DNA of 26,686 bases from Psilocybe azurescens (lineage: Eukaryota > Basidiomycota > Agaricomycetes > Agaricales > Agrocybaceae), in contig JAJIRX010000678.1 in assembly GCA_023853785.1 (NCBI GenBank), positions 1-26,686 on the forward strand, given 5' to 3'. Positions 10,557-20,830 of this stretch are shown in pieces (positions within the stretch are counted from its first letter, which is position 1; every line of letters starts with the position of its first letter). The notes under the pieces were generated by a model. The model was not told the origin of the DNA and made no database searches. It saw only the letters and a program-made list of their open reading frames with translations. Both the position numbers and the translations under genes were made by a program.

Positions 10557-10640
10557 TACATTATCATTAAAGATAATAATAAAAATAAGAAAGCGAGAGA
10601 AAAAAAGAAAAAAAGCAAAAAAAAGAATCAAAAAAAATAG
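10557..10640 (+). repeat. Purine (A-rich) tract
   Basis: Almost pure A/G sequence with several A7-A8 runs, directly before a TTG-rich simple repeat (10675-10760). This is low-complexity DNA; its coding potential (Lys/Arg run) is not credible. Confidence 0.8.
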
Positions 10641-10671
10641 GAGGAGGATATGTGTCAGTCATAGCTGCACC

Positions 10672-11217
10672 TTACGTGTTGTTGTTATTGTTGTTGTTGT
10701 GGCCTTCGGTACATGTCTCTGTGGTGTCTGTTGTACCTGTTGTTGTTGTTGTTGCCTCATCATCTGTGTTGTTGCCCCTGCCGTGCTCGTGCTCATCCCC
10801 CTGTCTATGCTCGTGCTTGCCACTGCTGGCCATCCACGTCGTTGCCCCTGCTGTCCATGTCGTTGCCCCTGCTGTCGTTGCCCCTGCTGTGCTCATGCTC
10901 GTTTTTGCCCCTGCTGTCCATGTCCTTGCTCCCGCTGTGCTCGTTGTTGTCCTGGCTGTCCACGTTGTTGCCCTGGCCACGCTCGTTGTTGTCCTGGCTG
11001 TCCACGTTGTTGCCCTGGCCACGCTCGTTGTCACTCTGGCCATGCTCGATGTTGTCGCCCTCACTGTCTGTGTGCACGACATTATCGCTCTCGCTGTCCA
11101 TGTGCTTGCCCTGGTCATGCTTGTCTGCATGCTTGTCATGGCCTGCCTCGTCCTGGTCCTTGTGGTCGCAGTCGCAGTTGTCCCGTCCTGGTCCTGGTCC
11201 TCGTTGAAAGGGTGTAA
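10672..11217 (+). repeat. GC-skewed minisatellite (TTG then CTGTCC/GTTGCCC units)
   Basis: Begins with GTT/TTG trinucleotides and passes into GTTGCCCCTGCTGTCC-like units, then a clean 42-bp direct duplication (10939-10980 and 10981-11022), then GTCCTGGTCCTGG. Long open frames exist on both strands (Cys/Pro, Val/Leu or Asp/Asn-rich) because the repeat lacks stops in several frames. No conserved domain is seen. A smaller block with the same CTGTCC/GTCCTGG vocabulary lies at 13115-13210. Confidence 0.85.
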
Positions 11218-11220
11218 ACA

Positions 11221-13090
11221 ATTCTGAGCTTACAATTCATAGTGAGGTACAGAGGCCCTTATTTTTGCGATTGTTATCTGTAATAAACTAGTACATTATA
11301 CTAGTGAAGGGTAGGAGATACACCAGACTATTAGGCTTTGAGGCTTTACTTCCTAGTGGGCCAATAAGAGTAATAGACCTTACAAACTAACTAAGGTGTA
11401 GTGTGGCCTATTAATCAGGGCTACAAATCAAAGACTACCTTTAGTTTCCTACACAGCTATCAAAGCAACCCTAACTGAGCATCCGAAGCAATCGCCTGCT
11501 CCATTGATCATACTATTAGTCCCATGCAAAGAAGAAACTCTTAAGAAATGACCTTGGCTCTTACAAGGGGTAACACCCACCAGTGTCTTACCAAGTGATC
11601 GCCAAGTGATGAAAACCTTATTAATTAGCAAAAGCGATCACCGTGTCCAGGCCTCACAAGGCTGTTCACTAAATTAGGCAATCAACTGCTTGGGGATCAG
11701 GCATCACTGCGCCACACGGTTGATTGCCCTATGGACCGAATGTATTGGCAATTGAAATCTTGTGTACAACTCAGCATATGGCGGTCTACTAGATCCGACT
11801 ATAAAAACTTGTAATTTGCAATGCAGCCAACGTGAGTGAGTGATCGCCCAGCCAGTGATCACCACGTAGCGATACTAGAGGAAACTTTCCTCATGATAAA
11901 GGGCACCTGCTGTTCCAGGAGGTCCTAAACCAATAGCAACTGTGCTTGGGAACCTTGGTAGGGTTTCCTAGGAAATATACCCGCAATCTAGTCCTGACAT
12001 GCCTTAGCCGCAAGCCATCTGATAAAATAAGTCAGGTGATCGCTACCCAAGAAGGCACTGCTGTATGGACAACAATGTTATCTTCAAATAAGTGCCATAG
12101 CCCAGGCAAACTAGTACTTTCCACTATAATAATTGGTGCAGCAAAGGCTAGGCAGCACGTGGTCCATTTCCTTCCTTTTCTCTTAAGTCTCTTTCAATTA
12201 TCACAAGCCAAAGTATCTATTTAGTCTATAAAAACAGCCCTATATCTTAGAATAGGAACCAAGTAATTTACAGATTTGATATCAGAATTTACTCTGAATA
12301 AGAATTCTAGTGTTAACACTTCGAGGACTAGTGATTTGTGCGATAAGAGATCGAACACTGCAGTTCACCTTAAGCAATTAGGCGCTACCTGGTTTTGTGA
12401 GCAATCGCCATTGTGATATTCAACATCAGGTCTATTAGACTTGATAAGCAGGCTTTTATAAGTCATCCGTGGACTGCCCTGGGGATTGTTAAGTACGGAT
12501 TGGAACCCTATACAACTAGTGATTGCTCATAGTAACTAGGGATGACTGTCAGAGAACTCCAACTGTTCAGGATGTTGCCTATAGTAAGACTGACCTGGGG
12601 ATTATTAAGTATGGGTGGGAACCCTATAAAGGCTAGTGATTGCTCATAGTAACTAGGGATGACTGTCAGAGAAATCCGACTGTTTTCAGGATGTTGCCTA
12701 TAGTAAACTAAGGACTGTGGACTAGTGTGCCCAGTTGCTTATAGGAACCAAGGATCTACTACGTGTTAATACAGGTGATTGCTTATAGTGTTTGATAAAG
12801 TTTGAGTTTGGGTTTTATAAAGAGAACTGTTAAGTGTCCCATGTACACTTGCCCCAAAAGCGATCCCCTGATATTGGTGATCGCCTCACATAGAGAGATT
12901 GCCCTTACTATTCAAGTGCCTTGTGTGTACTAGCCTGTAAAAGTGTTCTCTAGCTACTAGTGATCACCCCAGAGCGGTCGTCTAAGTCTGTACTCTGCTA
13001 AAACTAGTTATTGTAATAAGCCTTACGAGCTTACCCTCCCAGATCGAACTGATCAATATAAATATTTGATTGGGTGTTGTGTATTGGGCA
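11221..13090. other. Gene-free block studded with GTGATCGC-like motifs
   Basis: No plausible coding exon. Close variants of RGTGATYGCC or its reverse complement occur about 16 times, for example AGTGATCGCC (near 11602 and 11842), GCGATCACC (11633), GGTGATCGCT (12036), AGTGATTGCTC (12517 and 12633), GGTGATCGCC (12876) and AGTGATCACCCC (12958). ACTAGT is also frequent. Flanked on both sides by the CTGTCC-type minisatellite. This could be the non-coding or subterminal part of a DNA transposon; no terminal repeats were identified. Confidence 0.6.
12473..12711 (+). repeat. Tandem duplication, about 116 bp, two copies
   Basis: The segment starting CTGGGGATTGTTAAGTA at 12479 is repeated from 12595 (CTGGGGATTATTAAGTA). 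Both copies carry CTCATAGTAACTAGGGATG, GACTGTCAGAGAA and AGGATGTTGCCTATAGTAA. There are a few substitutions and small indels. Non-coding. Confidence 0.9.
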
Positions 13091-13393
13091 ATTACAAAGT
13101 CACCCCTGCTAAACATCTCATTGTGCTGGCTGTCCTCGTCCACGTCCTGGTCCTTGCCACATCCGTCCTGGTCTTCATTGTCCTTGTCCTCTGTCGTGTC
13201 AGGTTGGCTTTTGCCTGGCTCCGACTGACGAGAAGGTGGTAGTGGTGGAAGGAAAAAGGGTTGGGGTCAGAATCAACAACAGACCGATGTGGCATCAACA
13301 TGTCACATGTGTGTTGTTGTTTGGCCTGTGCCAAAGCAGTGCCAAGAATTTTGGCTGCATCAGTATGTATTTAACTAATTTTTATTTTCCATA

Positions 13394-13480
13394 AGCCTTT
13401 GTGGCTCAGTTGGTTTATCCCACTTGTGTTCGGCATTCTCTGGTGCCTGAGTTCAATTCTCGTTTGTGTCTTTTTTTCTA
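13394..13480 (+). repeat. tRNA-derived SINE head (Pol III A and B boxes, T-run terminator)
   Basis: A box TGGCTCAGTTGG at 13402-13413 and B box AGTTCAATTCT at 13450-13460 lie 36 nt apart. A T7 run follows at about 13471. The T-arm folds as GAG-TTCAATT-CTC with a 7-nt loop. The expected acceptor stem does not pair (GCCTTTG against GTTTGTG), so this is not a functional tRNA but a tRNA-like promoter. The TGGAC-rich segment starting near 13530 may be its body. The target site duplication was not located. Confidence 0.65.
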
Positions 13481-13529
13481 TACTAGTATAAATTATAATA
13501 AAAGGACAGTAAAGACCTTGAACAACCCT

Positions 13530-13865
13530 CTGCTTGCTGTCCATTGGACTTCCATTGGAATTCTGTTGGACTTGTCTGCTGGAATTCCAATGGTCATGTC
13601 CGGTGGGATTCTGATGGACTTCCATTGGACTTCTGTTGTTTCTGTCTGGTCATTTCCAGTGGACTTTGACTGCTGGTTTGGCATTATTCCAGTGGACAGT
13701 CTGCCCAGACAGTCTGTTGGACTTGTAGTCCGGTCGGACATTCACCAGAATCTCACCAGAATCACCAGAAAATTTCAGCAGTCCTAGACCAGAAAAATTG
13801 TCATTCTGAATATAGAAAGTCCGACAGTCCGACCGGAGTCTGACCAAAATAGGGGTCATGTTAAG
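13530..13865. repeat. Dispersed TGGAC/TCCA-rich repeat, copy 2
   Basis: Same short-motif vocabulary as 9920-10215 (TTCCATTGGAC, CTGTTGGACTT, AGTCCGGTCGGACATTC, CCAGTGGAC), with CACCAGAATC repeated near 13740-13770. It follows the Pol III-type head, so head and repeat may form one retroposon. Reading frames here are repeat artefacts. Confidence 0.65.
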
Positions 13866-14116
13866 ACCTCAGAAATTCTACCAAAATTTGCATAGACATC
13901 TATTCTAAGAGGCTTGATCTTGATTATACCCAATATAGAAGCTGATAGTGAACTGTGTAATCCCACAGTCTGGCTGTGTTCTGAGCATTGAATAATCAGC
14001 TATCAATGCACTCAAGTCCATAAAGAAGAGACAGATACTTTCAAGCAATAATGAATGCTCCACTGTCAAGATATATGTTATTCAAAAATAACTTACAATG
14101 TTTACAATTTTTCCAG

Positions 14117-14413
14117 GACTCAGAGCTGCCAAAGAAAAAAAATCCATCTTCTTGAAGTTGTTGCCTGAGAGTAAATTATCTAAAGCAGAAAAAGAAAAAG
14201 TATCATTGAAAAGATCACTGAAACTGAAGGATCAGTTAGTGGTGTGAGCAATCTGTTTACTTAATGGACATAGATAATAAACTTTGTGGTCAGGCTTCTA
14301 CCATAATGAGCATCACAGATGAATTAATACCACCAAGAAATCCATTACCAAAAGCTTCTGTTATTGAAATTGATAAAGACAACAATGACAATAAGCTAGA
14401 ATGTGATAATTAG
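14117..14413 (+). CDS. Unidentified two-exon C-terminal reading frame
   Basis: Exon 14117-14240 follows a good acceptor (TTTTTCCAG) and reads LRAAKEKKSIFLKLLPES...LKLKDQLV, Lys-rich and helical. Intron 14241-14294 (GTGTGA...GTCAG) leads in phase 0 to 14295-14413, ASTIMSITDELIPPRNPLPKA, then an acidic Asp/Asn tail and a TAG stop. Phase agreement and clean borders favour a real gene end over chance. The upstream exons are unknown; the GTPase-side exons ending near 9368 are about 4.7 kb away. I do not recognise the family. Confidence 0.35.
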
Positions 14414-14506
14414 TCTTCCAAATATAAACTCAGTTAAGGTCTTTTATTTTCAAATGATGTTATATTAATAATCAAAAAGAGTGCTTTATGGATGATTGAA
14501 ACTCAC

Positions 14507-14842
14507 CAATCTATGCATTCTGCTGTCCAATTCCAACAATCAGCTATGCTGAAGATTGTCATTATCACAAGTTCTTCATCAATCTGTGGAAAAAGTGTTT
14601 GGTGTTGCTTGGATAAAAAATGCATAGTCAACTAGTAACTTACACAAGTATGTAAAAATTGTTGGAGTGAAGATATGATAAACACAGTGATAGACACAGC
14701 AAATGCTTTGGAAGCTTGAGAAGTGCTTTCTGAACCCAAAGATTGTTCAATTACAGCAGCTTTTAGATCAAGGATAAGGATAAAGTAATGTACTCATACA
14801 GGCAATATACACAGACTGAAACTCAGTATATTTGTTATCCAT
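14507..14842 (-). CDS. Possible small three-exon gene, unidentified
   Basis: Read on the minus strand, ATG at 14842 gives MDNKYTEFQSVYIA to 14800. Intron 14799-14760 (40 nt) leads to 14759-14644 (AVIEQSLGSESTSQASKAFA then a hydrophobic stretch). Intron 14643-14584 (60 nt, GTAAGT...CCACAG) leads to 14583-14507 (IDEELVIMTIFSIADCWNW), ending at a GTGAGT donor. All three exons stay in frame. The segment VSITVFIISSL could be membrane-embedded. The continuation is not clear and it would run into the plus-strand exons at 14117-14413. In AT-rich DNA such a model can arise by chance. Confidence 0.25.
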
Positions 14843-14849
14843 GTTGATA

Positions 14850-16448
14850 CATGTTCATATCTAACTGAGACCTAGAGTAGAATTTGTTTGTTGGGTTGCT
14901 AAAAACACTAGATCATTTAACATTGTTAGCAACCACGGATTCAAAATTTTAATGAAAACTGGAAAAACTGAGTATTACTTACCATTGCTAACCACTGTCT
15001 CCTGTGATGTTTATCTGGTATTTGCATGCTTGTGCCAACATATCACAATCTTATTGTGTAACTTGTTATTTTAAAAGAATGGAAAAGCCTAAACAATATA
15101 CTAGAAACATGATGACAAGCTTCACTTTCAATGGACATAGATCTCCCAAAACACTGACCCTACATCTTATTGACAACACACTCCAAGCATAACAGACTGC
15201 CTGTTTCCTGATTCAACATTGTGGTCTGTATACCTAAGAGAATAATAGCTGAAGAGTGCCAAGTGCTAGCTGGAGATGCAATAACTAGATAGATTATTTA
15301 TTAGCATTTCAATTAGTTATAAAAGGCTTATGATTTGCAAAAATATAGTTCAGGGTTTGTAACAGTGATTCAATTTACTAAATTATTCTTTGATGTTGTA
15401 TATACCTGTAGCTATAAATTAAATGTATCTATGTAGATATTAAGCCAGTAATTTTTACCCCAAGGATGTACAGTTCAGATTTATTCTGTGTCTGTATTTT
15501 CTGAAAGTATTAAGAACTTTGAGGACATTAATTGCTTGTCAAGCAATATAAATCTATTGTTCACCTTTGAATTTGAAAGTAGTGCTTTGCACATTTAAAG
15601 CTAGAAATACTTGAAGAGTTCACCTCACACAACCAAGTCTAAAACATTGACTTTATATCCAGGAAGAGGCCAACCAAGATATAGGGCATGCAAGCTAGCT
15701 TCACAACCTAGCTCCCTCTCATTTTGTATTTCCAAGGCCAAGAAAGTCATTATGTTATGACTTCAAGCTTATATTCATGTGCGTGGATAAAGCTGACAGT
15801 CAAGTAGTCAAGAACAGTGAGTTCCAAGCGGTATCAAATAAGAGGAGATTAGATTCTCAAAAACTAGTTAAGGAATAATAGTATCTACTGGCTATTTAAG
15901 TGTATTGAGTATCTACAATTATAGTACAATATGAGTTGTGATATGAGTCAGAATAGAGAATGAGTCATAATGGTACTGATGATGTGAGTCTGAAGAACAT
16001 GAGTCAAGGAAAAGAATGAGTTGGATGTATAATCATATGATGTGTACATGATAAGGATGTTTTATGTAATGAAAACAAAGAAAATGAAAAAGAAAAAGAG
16101 AAGGGCAAAGAAAAATAAGATGTCCATAACATTACCCTCCTTCTCATCAGGAAAATGACTTTTGATCTCAGATCAACTTAGGTAAATGACATATTAACAA
16201 AGTAACTTCTGATCTTTAATTTTCCCCAAGCTGCTTTGGAGTCTTTGGGAAATTAAAAATATACATAAAACTCTCAGAAATCTTTAAGCAATTACTAAAG
16301 AATTTTTTCCCCAGATTGTCTTAAGTAGTTTGTGTATTGAAAAATACATCAAGTGGATTTAAAATTCCTCTCATTGTTCACAATATATAACATGTAATAT
16401 GCAAAGCTTTATTAAAGAACTACCATATAGTTTGATAGCTATATTTAC
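14850..16448. other. AT-rich region without a recognised gene
   Basis: No supported exon. It holds a cluster of TGAGTCA sites (15944-16006) and an A/G-rich tract (about 16069-16124). The 3' terminus of the Plavaka element probably lies within this stretch, but no terminal inverted repeat could be matched by eye. Confidence 0.5.
15941..16012. promoter_or_regulatory. Cluster of TGAGTCA (Gcn4/AP-1 type) motifs
   Basis: Perfect TGAGTCA occurs at 15944-15950, 15961-15967 and 16000-16006, with TGAGTC at 15985-15990 and ATGAGTTG nearby. This is the bZIP half-site pair bound by Gcn4/AP-1-like factors. No clear promoter is attached, so the cluster may be only a degenerate ATGAGTC simple repeat. Confidence 0.3.
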
Positions 16449-17330
16449 TTAACCAGTTATTAACAAAAATGTGTTTGTGGAGTCTAAAATATTTGCAGAA
16501 GACCATTCAGAAGGGACAGACCCCTGGGGAAAAGCAGGAAATAGCATGCAGCTTTGTCATATATTGGCGAGAGGTATAATTGTGCCTTTGTGATACATCA
16601 TACCATGATGTTCTTCTGCTCTTTTAGATAAAGGTGAATACCATTCAATATATGCCAAAGGTCCTTTTGGCCATTTTGGTGATGATGGAGCTCTACCAGC
16701 ATATGTCTCTGTGAACTTTGGCAGAGTAAATATAACACAAACACGACCAATTTTTGTCCCTAAAAAAATGAAGTTTAGCCCGCGAATTTGGAATCAATAT
16801 AAAGTCTATATCATACCTATCAGTCCTGTTGATTCTGCATCAACATTGACAATAGCAACAACAGTATCAAATCAGCCATGTGGAAGTTTGTCAGACTTTG
16901 GAAGAGCCTTAACAATATTGTTTTCCTCCACATCATTTTCATTGTCAATTACTTCAGGATGGAATCGAAACATGTTGTAAACATCAACTTTTGTGAATGG
17001 AAGTGGTATATTACCCAAATTTCGATTGGTAGTAGGAGTATCGGAGTATTGGTTTAAAAAAGCCTTCAAATAATAGGAAAAATGTGGCGCCATATGTTTT
17101 TCAATAATGGAAAGTGATCAGTTGGGAAAATTAGGCTCTTTAGAAATCAATATAGGTGGCTTTTGAAGCTGCTTGAAAGGCATTATAGCACTGGAGGTAG
17201 GAGAAGCCATTTTGATGTCGCCATGATTATCAAAAAGCTGTTTGGTTTTGGCTTGTGTAAATTGGGATGCCGTTGATGATTTGGATGATTGAAGTGATTT
17301 TTGATAGATGTCAAAACCCACAATCTTTTC
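16449..17330 (-). pseudogene. Plavaka transposase: C-terminal part
   Basis: Minus-strand 17321-17118 gives GFDIYQKSLQSSKSS with the Ser/Gln-rich linker; 17093-16872 gives MAPHFSYYLKAFLNQYSD, FTKVDVYNMFRFHPE and ENNIVKALP. Then TVVAIVNVDAESTGLIG, an apparent intron, KIGRVCVIFTLPKF, AYIEWYSPLSKR, and IIPLANI with SVPSEWSSANILDSTNTF before TAA. The EWSS...LD...FLLN-like ending is characteristic of the family. An in-frame stop interrupts IIPLANI*QS. Confidence 0.82.
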
Positions 17331-18322
17331 TCAACGAGAAAGCCAGCAAATCATTTGAGGAAATTTGTTTCTCTGATTTGTAGCTCTCCATCCATGTTTG
17401 GCAAAATCAATATGAAGCCGTTCAAATAGCTCAGTGTTGTAGTTGTCAGTAGTGCCAAACATCTCGATAGCCTCCACATAGTGTAGAAGAGAATGGAATT
17501 TTGGAATGTTGAAGTCCTTTCATACTCCTGTTTGGATAAAGTAGTCACGATGTTGGTGAAATGTATTCAATGCACTCTGAAGATAGCCAAATGTTTCTGT
17601 ACTGTGTGTAGTATACTGAGCAAGATAAATGAAGTCAAGAAGAGCAGTGATAGCAACCACAGCCTTGGTAGGTATGCTTCCAATTAGGCAACCGAGTAGA
17701 ATTTTAGCCATATTTTTCCTCTCTGGCCCTGAGATTTCGCGAAAGTGCAGATATTCTATTTTGAAATGAAATAGCCCATATCCAATAGAAAGACATCGTA
17801 TACGTTGATCCAGTTGAGCAGGGGATAGAATTTTCTGACACCAAGCTACCAGATGTTTGAATACCCCTTGATACAGCTGATGCAAAATGTCTGGTGTAAT
17901 AGATCGATGAATATCGGTAAGAGGAAATCCATCCCAAAAGGTTGATAAACACTACCTGCCACATCATATGACATGCAAAAGTTATGGAATGAATTTGGAT
18001 TCCCATTTGCATGCTGGTTACTCTCTTGAAGTATGGATTTTGTCCACTCCTGAATTCTTCGTTTATGAGGTTCTTTGTTTCCAAGTTCTATAGCTGGAGC
18101 CTTGCATTTGATGCATGTTCCATATTTGGTGCATGTTACAAGACATTGTTCTGGATAATCAGCAACATAGCAGGTAAGGATTGGATCGACTTTGTGAACA
18201 GCTCCATCAGCGCTGACCATCTCCACACCTTTTTGACTGGCATCAATTAAAGGCTGAAGGACAATGCACATGGAATCATGGAAAATACGTTGGACACAAG
18301 ACCGATGCTGCTGATCATTCAT
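17330..18322 (-). pseudogene. Plavaka transposase: catalytic core
   Basis: Minus-strand 18322-17846 reads HRSCVQRIFHDSM, VSADGAVHKVDPILTCYVAD, PEQCLVTCTKYGTCIKCKAP (a Cys cluster of the family), then LHQLYQGVFKHLVAWCQKIL (about 17885). The frame 17885-17520 continues through ISGPERKNMAKILLGCLIGS and LDFIYLAQYTTHSTETF. The region down to 17330 is shifted but keeps the family's NTEMFERLH-equivalent position only in decayed form. This is the RNase-H-like part of the protein; I did not assign the acidic catalytic residues with certainty. Confidence 0.87.
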
Positions 18323-19250
18323 ATTGGACTGATCAAGTTTGTCAACTGACGGATATGCAATAAGGACACAGGCATGTTTGGAAGGTTTTCAAGTGTAGCT
18401 TTTGGAATGTTTCCGATTGTGAGATATACCAGGTAAGCAGATTTATTTCCTGAAAATTGAGTAAGTTGTGTCTTGTTGGTGGCTATGATAACTGGAGCAA
18501 CAGTAGCACCGAGTGGCAGCATTGACTGAAATATACAAGCTGAGTAAGAAATCCTCCCAAAAAACAGTAAAATGTACCTGTAAAATGTGCCACCATTTTC
18601 CTGTCCACATTTCTGAGAATATACGATTTCTCCCAGATTTTTCACCAGAGAATATCTTGGCAGGTGCATGCACCATATCCTTAGAGAAATGAGGATCTTT
18701 CCACAAGCTTTGAATAGCAGCAATAGGATCACGAAAGTGGATTGTGAATTTTTCGCTAGGTTTGTCCTTGAAAAATAGATGTTTCGTTTGCCACTCTCCT
18801 ACCTTTTCTGGTATGTTGTCTAATTTTTGATGAAGGACTCATATGTTCTTGTATGAAAGGCCTAATTTTTCTACCACCTTTGTGAAATTTTAGCAAAACA
18901 TGCTAAATATGAATAAATGATGCTCACTCCTGGTATGGCCAGCAGTCTATCAAATGTGTTATGACCAGGTTCATCTATCACTGCCCACTGAGCGACATTC
19001 CAGTCGGAGTTCTGAGGCAAAGGGAGCAAAATTACTTGCTCCAATAGTGGTATTTTCTTCTTCTGGCATATACTTGGGAGGTATGACATGGTGAATGATA
19101 TCACCAGCATTCTTGGTCCATATGATTGTGCGATCATCTTCATCATCATCCAAAACTTTACTATAGTGCAAAGCAACTGACTGGATTCTATTGGCAGCGG
19201 TTTGTGGACCAGGACCATCTTCTCCTTCAACGCCATTCTCTGGTAGCTCT
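18319..19250 (-). pseudogene. Plavaka transposase: first conserved half
   Basis: Minus-strand pieces in family order: APFASEL/LDWNVAQWAVIDEPGHNTF and DRLLAIPGV (about 19040-18930), LDNIPEKVGEWQTKHLFFKD (about 18820-18765), SLWKDPHFSKDMVHAPAKIF, NRIFSEMWTGKWWHILQ (about 18640-18580), then after a short intron LPLGATVAPVIIATNKTQ and YLTIGNIPKATL. At least two frameshifts separate them. The conserved Trp and Lys clusters of the family are present. Confidence 0.88.
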
Positions 19251-19279
19251 GGAGTATTGGGAATGAAGTGGAACTCATC

Positions 19280-19597
19280 TCAATGGCTTCCACCTGCTTG
19301 AAGAGCTGACATATCAAAATCAAAGTCCTCATGATTCATTGGATTGTAGTCGTCCCAATCCTGCTCTTCTGGAAGATTTTCTTCACCATCTAGACTGACA
19401 TCAAATAGATTTCCACCTTCTGCTTGCTCTTCTGTTTTGTTTTGATGTCTCGTTGAAGTATTGGTGTTTACAGGTCCCAAGTTCCATAGCTTTCCTTTCA
19501 TATACCAAGCGCATGATTTGGTGGTGCTGAGATGTGAATTGAGGCCTTTCAATGTTTTGAAATATCTACCACATGTAGCCTCACAACAATAGCTCAT
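19280..19597 (-). pseudogene. Plavaka transposase: N-terminal zinc-finger-like and acidic segment
   Basis: Minus-strand frame with a C2H2-like finger (CEATCGRYFKTLKGLNSH, then TTKSC), followed by an acidic linker (LDGEENLPEEQDWDDYN). A single finger with a GLxSHL core at the N-terminus is typical of Plavaka proteins and probably binds the element ends. The frame is open for 105 codons and then passes, with a shift, to the next segment. Confidence 0.75.
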
Positions 19598-19796
19598 GAT
19601 AGAATAAGAGAAAATAGATGAGCAGTGATAAAGCTAGTAGATGAAGAAGAGATAATAACAAATATATTAGCGTGTGATACAACATGAAGTGTATATTGAG
19701 TCATATAGAAATTAGTAATCATCTGAGAGTCTAATATTAGATAATGTAGAATAATGTGAACGATATGGACATACATTTGAAGAGCTTCAGAAAGCT

Positions 19797-20496
19797 TTAG
19801 CACAGCATTGTATTCTTTCTGCAATCACATTTGAAATGTGGATACAGTAGACAAATCAGAGGCCAATTTTTTGCAATCCTAGCAGCTTGAATAGATAATG
19901 TCAGAGTGCAATTCCGATATGCTTGAACATGGGCTAGTTTGTTGCATAGAAAAAGTTTCAGAGATGGTGTTTTCTTCTTATAGAATGTGCTGGATGATAT
20001 TAATGATGTGTTTTTGGGCTGATGTTTTTCTTGAACTGGCACTTTTTTTGGAAAAATAGGCTTTGTAGAATGTTGATGAAGTCTAGTATTGATAATAGAT
20101 TCACTTGAAGATGAGATAGAGGAGATACCCAGAGTTTGAGAGGCCATAGAAGTTGGAGAGGAATAGAAACTAGAATGTTTCTGAGAAGACAAAGCTAGAG
20201 ATAGGTGTCGGTGACTCGTTACAATTGGAGATTTCTGGTCTAGAACTGGAGAATTGCATATTTGTGATGAAAATGAAGTATGTTAGCTTTGTATATGAGG
20301 TGAAGAGCTAAAAGATACCTGTCTGCCCTTGCAAATGAGGTGAAGATCTTATAAGCAGAGAGCTTGAAATTTCTGATTCTGGCCAGCGTGTCTGTGATAA
20401 TGGCATATCAGATTTTGTAGATGGTGATGGAGTCAATGATTTTGAATGTGGCCTATAGTCCTTGGAGCTTAGAAATGGAGAAGACATTGCTGACAA
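19797..20496 (-). pseudogene. Plavaka N-terminal leader segments
   Basis: Two Ser/Pro/Lys-rich frames on the minus strand, 20496-20308 (MSAMSSPFLSSKDYRPHSKS) and 20192-19797. They precede the finger-containing exon and may be non-conserved leader exons of the transposase or a small upstream frame. No domain. The ATG at 20496 is the best candidate for the transposase start, but the link between pieces is not proven. Confidence 0.4.
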
Positions 20497-20830
20497 TGTG
20501 TATAGCTGCTACAGATATGGACATTGGCAGTAGATATGTTGAACAGAATCACATAGTAATCTGAACTTTGGTGAAGTTGTGGGAATCAATGCATTGCTGA
20601 CAGAATGCATGATTGCTTACTAACACACAGTCACACAGCAAGTTCACGGACTGCACACAGCATACATATTACACATTCATTTTCTGTTTTCATATCCACA
20701 ACATTATTGACATGTATGTTCTTTTATATTTCACTGATTTTCACCTGTTAGAAGCATTTTAATTTATCCTACACTCTACTACAGGCCCATGTTTTTCACC
20801 ACACTCTTTGGTTTCTGGTGTCACCGTTCT

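Larger units (their letters stand above)
16449..20496 (-). mobile_element. Plavaka-family DNA transposon, decayed transposase
   Basis: The minus strand carries the whole Plavaka transposase in order, interrupted by short introns and frameshifts. The order is an N-terminal Ser-rich leader, a C2H2-like finger, an acidic linker, the SELDWNVAQWAV-type region, a block with SLWKDPHFSKDMV and NRIFSEMWTGKWWH, the core with VAPVIIATNKTQLTQFSGNK and CYVADYPEQCLVTCTKYG, HQLYQGVFKHLVAWC with GPERKNMAKILLGC and LLDFIYLAQYTTHS, and the C-terminal part ending at a TAA (complement of 16449-16451). About 4 kb, near the usual size of the coding part. Several frames are open over 60-158 codons, so decay is moderate. 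It mobilises DNA by cut-and-paste; this copy looks inactive. Terminal repeats were not found. Confidence 0.9.

Noticed and set aside
10516..11227. Long open frames on both strands (233, 191, 164, 155 and 138 codons)
   Set aside because: They lie in a CTGTCC/GTTGCCC minisatellite that lacks stops in several frames at once. Compositions are extreme (Cys/Pro or Asp/Asn) and no domain is present.
13394..13480. A functional tRNA gene
   Set aside because: A and B boxes and the T-arm are good, but the acceptor stem does not pair and no cloverleaf closes. A SINE head fits better.
16711..16980. Plus-strand frame of 89 codons
   Set aside because: Antisense of the Plavaka C-terminal part. The minus strand carries the conserved sequence.
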